DNA from: a virus
DNA length: 24,793 bases
Direction: 5' to 3' (one strand)
Virus record (IMG/VR): IMGVR_UViG_3300027129_000023
Coordinates: 1-24,793 of that record
The translations under genes and the position numbers were made by a program. Numbering within the stretch: the first letter of the stretch is position 1; every line of letters starts with the position of its first letter. The notes beneath the pieces are model-generated. The model had not been told where the DNA came from, made no database searches, and saw only the letters and a list, made by a program, of their open reading frames with translations. Below, piece by piece: positions 22,576 through 24,793 of this stretch.

Positions 22576-23111
22576 TTAATCGCAACCAAGTTTATAATGA
22601 AAAACTAGTAGAAGCTATGAAGTATCTTAATACTAAAAAGGATACTTTGTTTATTGGCCAGGCTGTAAGATATGCAGGAACTGGTATGTTTAATAGTCTA
22701 CTTGAAGTAGATGATCACAAGAAGATAGAATTTCCTGTTGCAGAAAACTTTCAAATGGGTTACTGCACAGGATTAGCTTTAAATGGATTTTGTCCAATTG
22801 CTATCTATCCTCGATGGAATTTTTTACTCTGTGCTGCAGATCAAATTGTTAATCACTTAGATAAACTTTATAACATGAGTAGTGGCAAAGTAACACCTAA
22901 GATGATTATTAGAGTAGCGGTTGGTACTGAGATCCCTGTTGATCCACAAGACCAACACAAAGGCAATTTTGCTAATGCATTTAGAAGTATGTTAAAGACA
23001 GTAGATGTAATTGAACTTAATCATTCCGATGACATTGTAGATGCTTACAGACATGCTTATAGATCAAAGTATTCAACTATCATTGTAGAATTCCCTGATT
23101 ACGGAAAATAA
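22572..23111 (+). CDS. Thiamine-diphosphate enzyme, beta (E1-beta-like) subunit
   Basis: A 179-residue protein matching the pyrimidine-binding domain of E1 beta/transketolase. The start is TTG 22572, overlapping the alpha stop, with GGAG and GAGGG a few bases upstream; the first ATG would lose 15 conserved-looking residues (NQVYNEKLVEAM). E58 in FPVAENFQMGYCTGLAL is the expected glutamate that activates the thiamine pyrimidine ring. IAIYPRWNFLLCAADQIVNHL and the VDPQDQHKG loop fit the domain. The C-terminal transketolase domain of normal E1 beta (about 330 residues) is absent. It likely pairs with the preceding subunit. Confidence 0.8.
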   Translation: MINRNQVYNEKLVEAMKYLNTKKDTLFIGQAVRYAGTGMFNSLLEVDDHKKIEFPVAENFQMGYCTGLALNGFCPIAIYPRWNFLLCAADQIVNHLDKLYNMSSGKVTPKMIIRVAVGTEIPVDPQDQHKGNFANAFRSMLKTVDVIELNHSDDIVDAYRHAYRSKYSTIIVEFPDYGK

Positions 23112-23875
23112 TGGATATAGTCATCACTGGAGCTTCGGGTGTTGTTGGTAAAATTCTTACCATGCATTTGTCTCCATGGCACAATGTAATACCTTTAAAT
23201 GGTCACAATGAAGTAGACCTAATGGACCCTACTTCTGTTGATAACTTTTTCTTTGCAAGAAGGTTTAATGCTGTAATTCACTGTGCTGTTGCAGGTGCGA
23301 AGGATGTTAATGATACAAGTCCAAGTATCACACATAGAAATTTAACTATGTATGAAAACATTAAGCGAAATTACAATGGGTTTGATAAGCTAATTAATAT
23401 AGCTTCTGGATGTGAATTAGGGTATGGCGGCAATAAACAAGAAATTGAATTGAGAAATCAATTACCAGTTACACCTTATGGATTAAGCAAAAACTTAATA
23501 GCAAGAGATGTGATGAAGCAGGTTGAATGGCATAACCTAAGACTCTATGGACTTATTTCCAATACGAGAGTCTTTTGGAAAGTATGGGATCTTGCTAACA
23601 AAGGTGAGAAGGAAATAGAGATAGTAGATAAGTACATGGACTATATATCAGAAGATGATATGGTGAAGGTAGTGAGATACTTTGTTGAAAACCACTACAT
23701 TCCAGAAAAAGATGTCAATATGGTTTACCAAGAAAAGAAAAAAGTATCGGAAGTTCTTAAAGAATATATAAAAGATCACAATCTTGATATTGAAGTTAAA
23801 GTAACACAAACGGCTCCAAGTAGTGAAGACTACACTGGAGATGGATATAGATTAGCTAGGATGAATATTTTATGA
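23111..23875 (+). CDS. NAD(P)-dependent sugar reductase/epimerase (extended SDR)
   Basis: A 254-residue short-chain dehydrogenase. The nucleotide-binding G7-A-S-G10-V-V-G13 lies at the N-terminus, S99 in IASGCELGYGG is the catalytic serine region, and Y123-G-L-S-K127 is the catalytic YxxxK. The short length and simple C-terminus suggest a ketoreductase or epimerase rather than a 4,6-dehydratase. It follows the ThDP pair with a TAATG overlap and precedes a dehydratase gene, so a reduction of a keto-sugar, for example the acetyl-branched intermediate, is a reasonable inference. Cofactor choice and exact substrate cannot be read. Confidence 0.8.
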   Translation: MDIVITGASGVVGKILTMHLSPWHNVIPLNGHNEVDLMDPTSVDNFFFARRFNAVIHCAVAGAKDVNDTSPSITHRNLTMYENIKRNYNGFDKLINIASGCELGYGGNKQEIELRNQLPVTPYGLSKNLIARDVMKQVEWHNLRLYGLISNTRVFWKVWDLANKGEKEIEIVDKYMDYISEDDMVKVVRYFVENHYIPEKDVNMVYQEKKKVSEVLKEYIKDHNLDIEVKVTQTAPSSEDYTGDGYRLARMNIL

Positions 23876-24793
23876 CAAAAGTTGTTTATGTAACAGGATG
23901 TTGTGGCTTCATTGGATACTATGTTGCCAAGGCTTGCCTAGAACAAGGCTGGCATGTTATGGGTGTAGATAAATTAACCTATGCTGCTAATCAAGATAGA
24001 ATTTCAGATCTTTATGAAATTGCAGATAAAGAAAATGTTAAGTTTGAATTTATTCAGTCAGACATTAATGATCTAGAACGATTGGTAGAATGCGATTATG
24101 TTATTAATACAGCAGCAGAAACTCACGTAGATAATTCTATTGAAGCTTCTGATGTATTCTTAAGATCTAATGTTAATGGTGTTCATCACTTATTGAAACT
24201 AATCCAAAACAAACAGTATGGAATGCCAACTCTTTTACACTTTTCTACTGATGAAGTCTATGGAGATATTGATGACGGTAGCTTCAATGAAGATCATTTA
24301 TTAAAACCATCCAATCCATATTCAGCAACAAAGGCTGCAGCAGATCAACTCGTTCTTGCTTGGGCAAGAACACACAATGTACCTTTTATTATTGTACGAC
24401 CAACTAACAATTATGGATCTGGTCAATATGTGGAAAAGCTAATTCCTAAAGCTGTGAAGTATTTACAATTAGGTAGAAAGATTCCTCTTCACTTAGGAGG
24501 TAGCCCTGTTAGAACGTGGCTACATGTGGAAGATACAGCAGCTGCTGTAATGCATATTATTAATAATGGATCTATTAATCAAATCTATAACATTCCAGGT
24601 AACTTTGAGGCTTCAAACTTATTTGTAGTCACTGAAGTAGTGAAGGCAATGTACGGTGATGATGTTGGCCAAGATGTGCAGGAATTTATTAATACAGATT
24701 ATGAACGACCAGGTGCTGATCTTAGATACAGTATCGATGGAAGTAAGCTAAAAAATATTGGATGGGAAGCAAGACGTGAATTCATTCCTGAGC
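23872..24793 (+). CDS. rfbB: dTDP-glucose 4,6-dehydratase-like (partial, cut at window end)
   Basis: The N-terminal 307 residues of an extended SDR that runs beyond the right edge. Family blocks: GCCGFIG (residues 9-15) for NAD, DKLTYAANQDRI, AAETHVDNSIE, STDEVYGD (S125-D132) with the T126-D127-E128 catalytic set, Y150-S-A-T-K154, RPTNNYGSGQYVEKLIP, RTWLHVEDTA and ERPGADLRY. These match dTDP-glucose 4,6-dehydratase (RfbB) rather than the CDP-glucose enzyme RfbG. It would make the 4-keto-6-deoxy precursor of deoxysugars. Its start overlaps the preceding stop as ATGA, placing it in the same run. Confidence 0.88.
   Translation, partial: MTKVVYVTGCCGFIGYYVAKACLEQGWHVMGVDKLTYAANQDRISDLYEIADKENVKFEFIQSDINDLERLVECDYVINTAAETHVDNSIEASDVFLRSNVNGVHHLLKLIQNKQYGMPTLLHFSTDEVYGDIDDGSFNEDHLLKPSNPYSATKAAADQLVLAWARTHNVPFIIVRPTNNYGSGQYVEKLIPKAVKYLQLGRKIPLHLGGSPVRTWLHVEDTAAAVMHIINNGSINQIYNIPGNFEASNLFVVTEVVKAMYGDDVGQDVQEFINTDYERPGADLRYSIDGSKLKNIGWEARREFIPE

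Noticed and set aside
22565-22580. Programmed -1 frameshift fusing the ThDP alpha and beta genes
   Set aside because: The CAATTTTGA junction is not a canonical slippery heptamer; a TTG start with upstream GGAG/GAGGG and stop/start overlap explains it more simply.

Overview
This is an AT-rich window (about one third G+C by eye) with genes packed end to end on the + strand. Most genes are joined by TAATG or ATGA stop/start overlaps, and no gap exceeds about 40 bases. The gene set points to a T4-like contractile-tailed marine phage of the cyanophage/pelagiphage type: a gp61-type primase, ThyX, class I ribonucleotide reductase, several 2-oxoglutarate/Fe(II) oxygenases, a T4-type late promoter (TATAAATA), tail fibre genes and a sugar/LPS cluster. 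The host cannot be fixed from the sequence. No photosynthesis gene, tRNA, integrase, insertion sequence or CRISPR array is visible.

Layout. 1-3870: virion-type genes, starting with the tail end of an unidentified gene, then a perfect late promoter and a run of small structural or conserved unknown proteins. 3879-10579: fibre and host-recognition region. It holds a coiled-coil/membrane protein, an 816-residue fibre with 13-residue repeats, several small beta-rich fibre proteins (including a fused and a split version of the same two domains), two probable fibre-assembly chaperones and a glycine-rich adhesin between them. 10533-12389: two 2OG-Fe(II) oxygenases and one unknown. 12408-19092: replication, nucleotide metabolism and lysis. 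It holds primase, ThyX, an Rz-like inner spanin with a complete outer spanin nested out of frame inside it, NrdA, a third 2OG oxygenase, a cytidylyltransferase-like protein, an exported SNase-type nuclease and NrdB. 19094-end: glycan island with two glycosyltransferases, an RfbH-type (E1) 3-dehydrase, a two-gene minimal thiamine-diphosphate enzyme, an SDR reductase and a dTDP-glucose 4,6-dehydratase-like gene cut by the window end.

How it works together. The fibre/adhesin block is the likely host-range module. RNR and ThyX supply dNTPs and dTMP for replication begun with gp61 primers, and the spanins complete lysis of a Gram-negative envelope. The most intriguing part is the end of the window. 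An E1-type 3-dehydrase with its His-for-Lys replacement and cysteine cluster, next to a split pyruvate-dehydrogenase-like enzyme and an SDR, resembles the logic of branched-chain 3,6-dideoxysugar pathways (yersiniose type) or the AviB1/AviB2 two-carbon transfer of avilamycin. The inference is that the phage carries part of a pathway for an unusual branched deoxysugar, perhaps for remodelling host surface polysaccharide or glycosylating virions.
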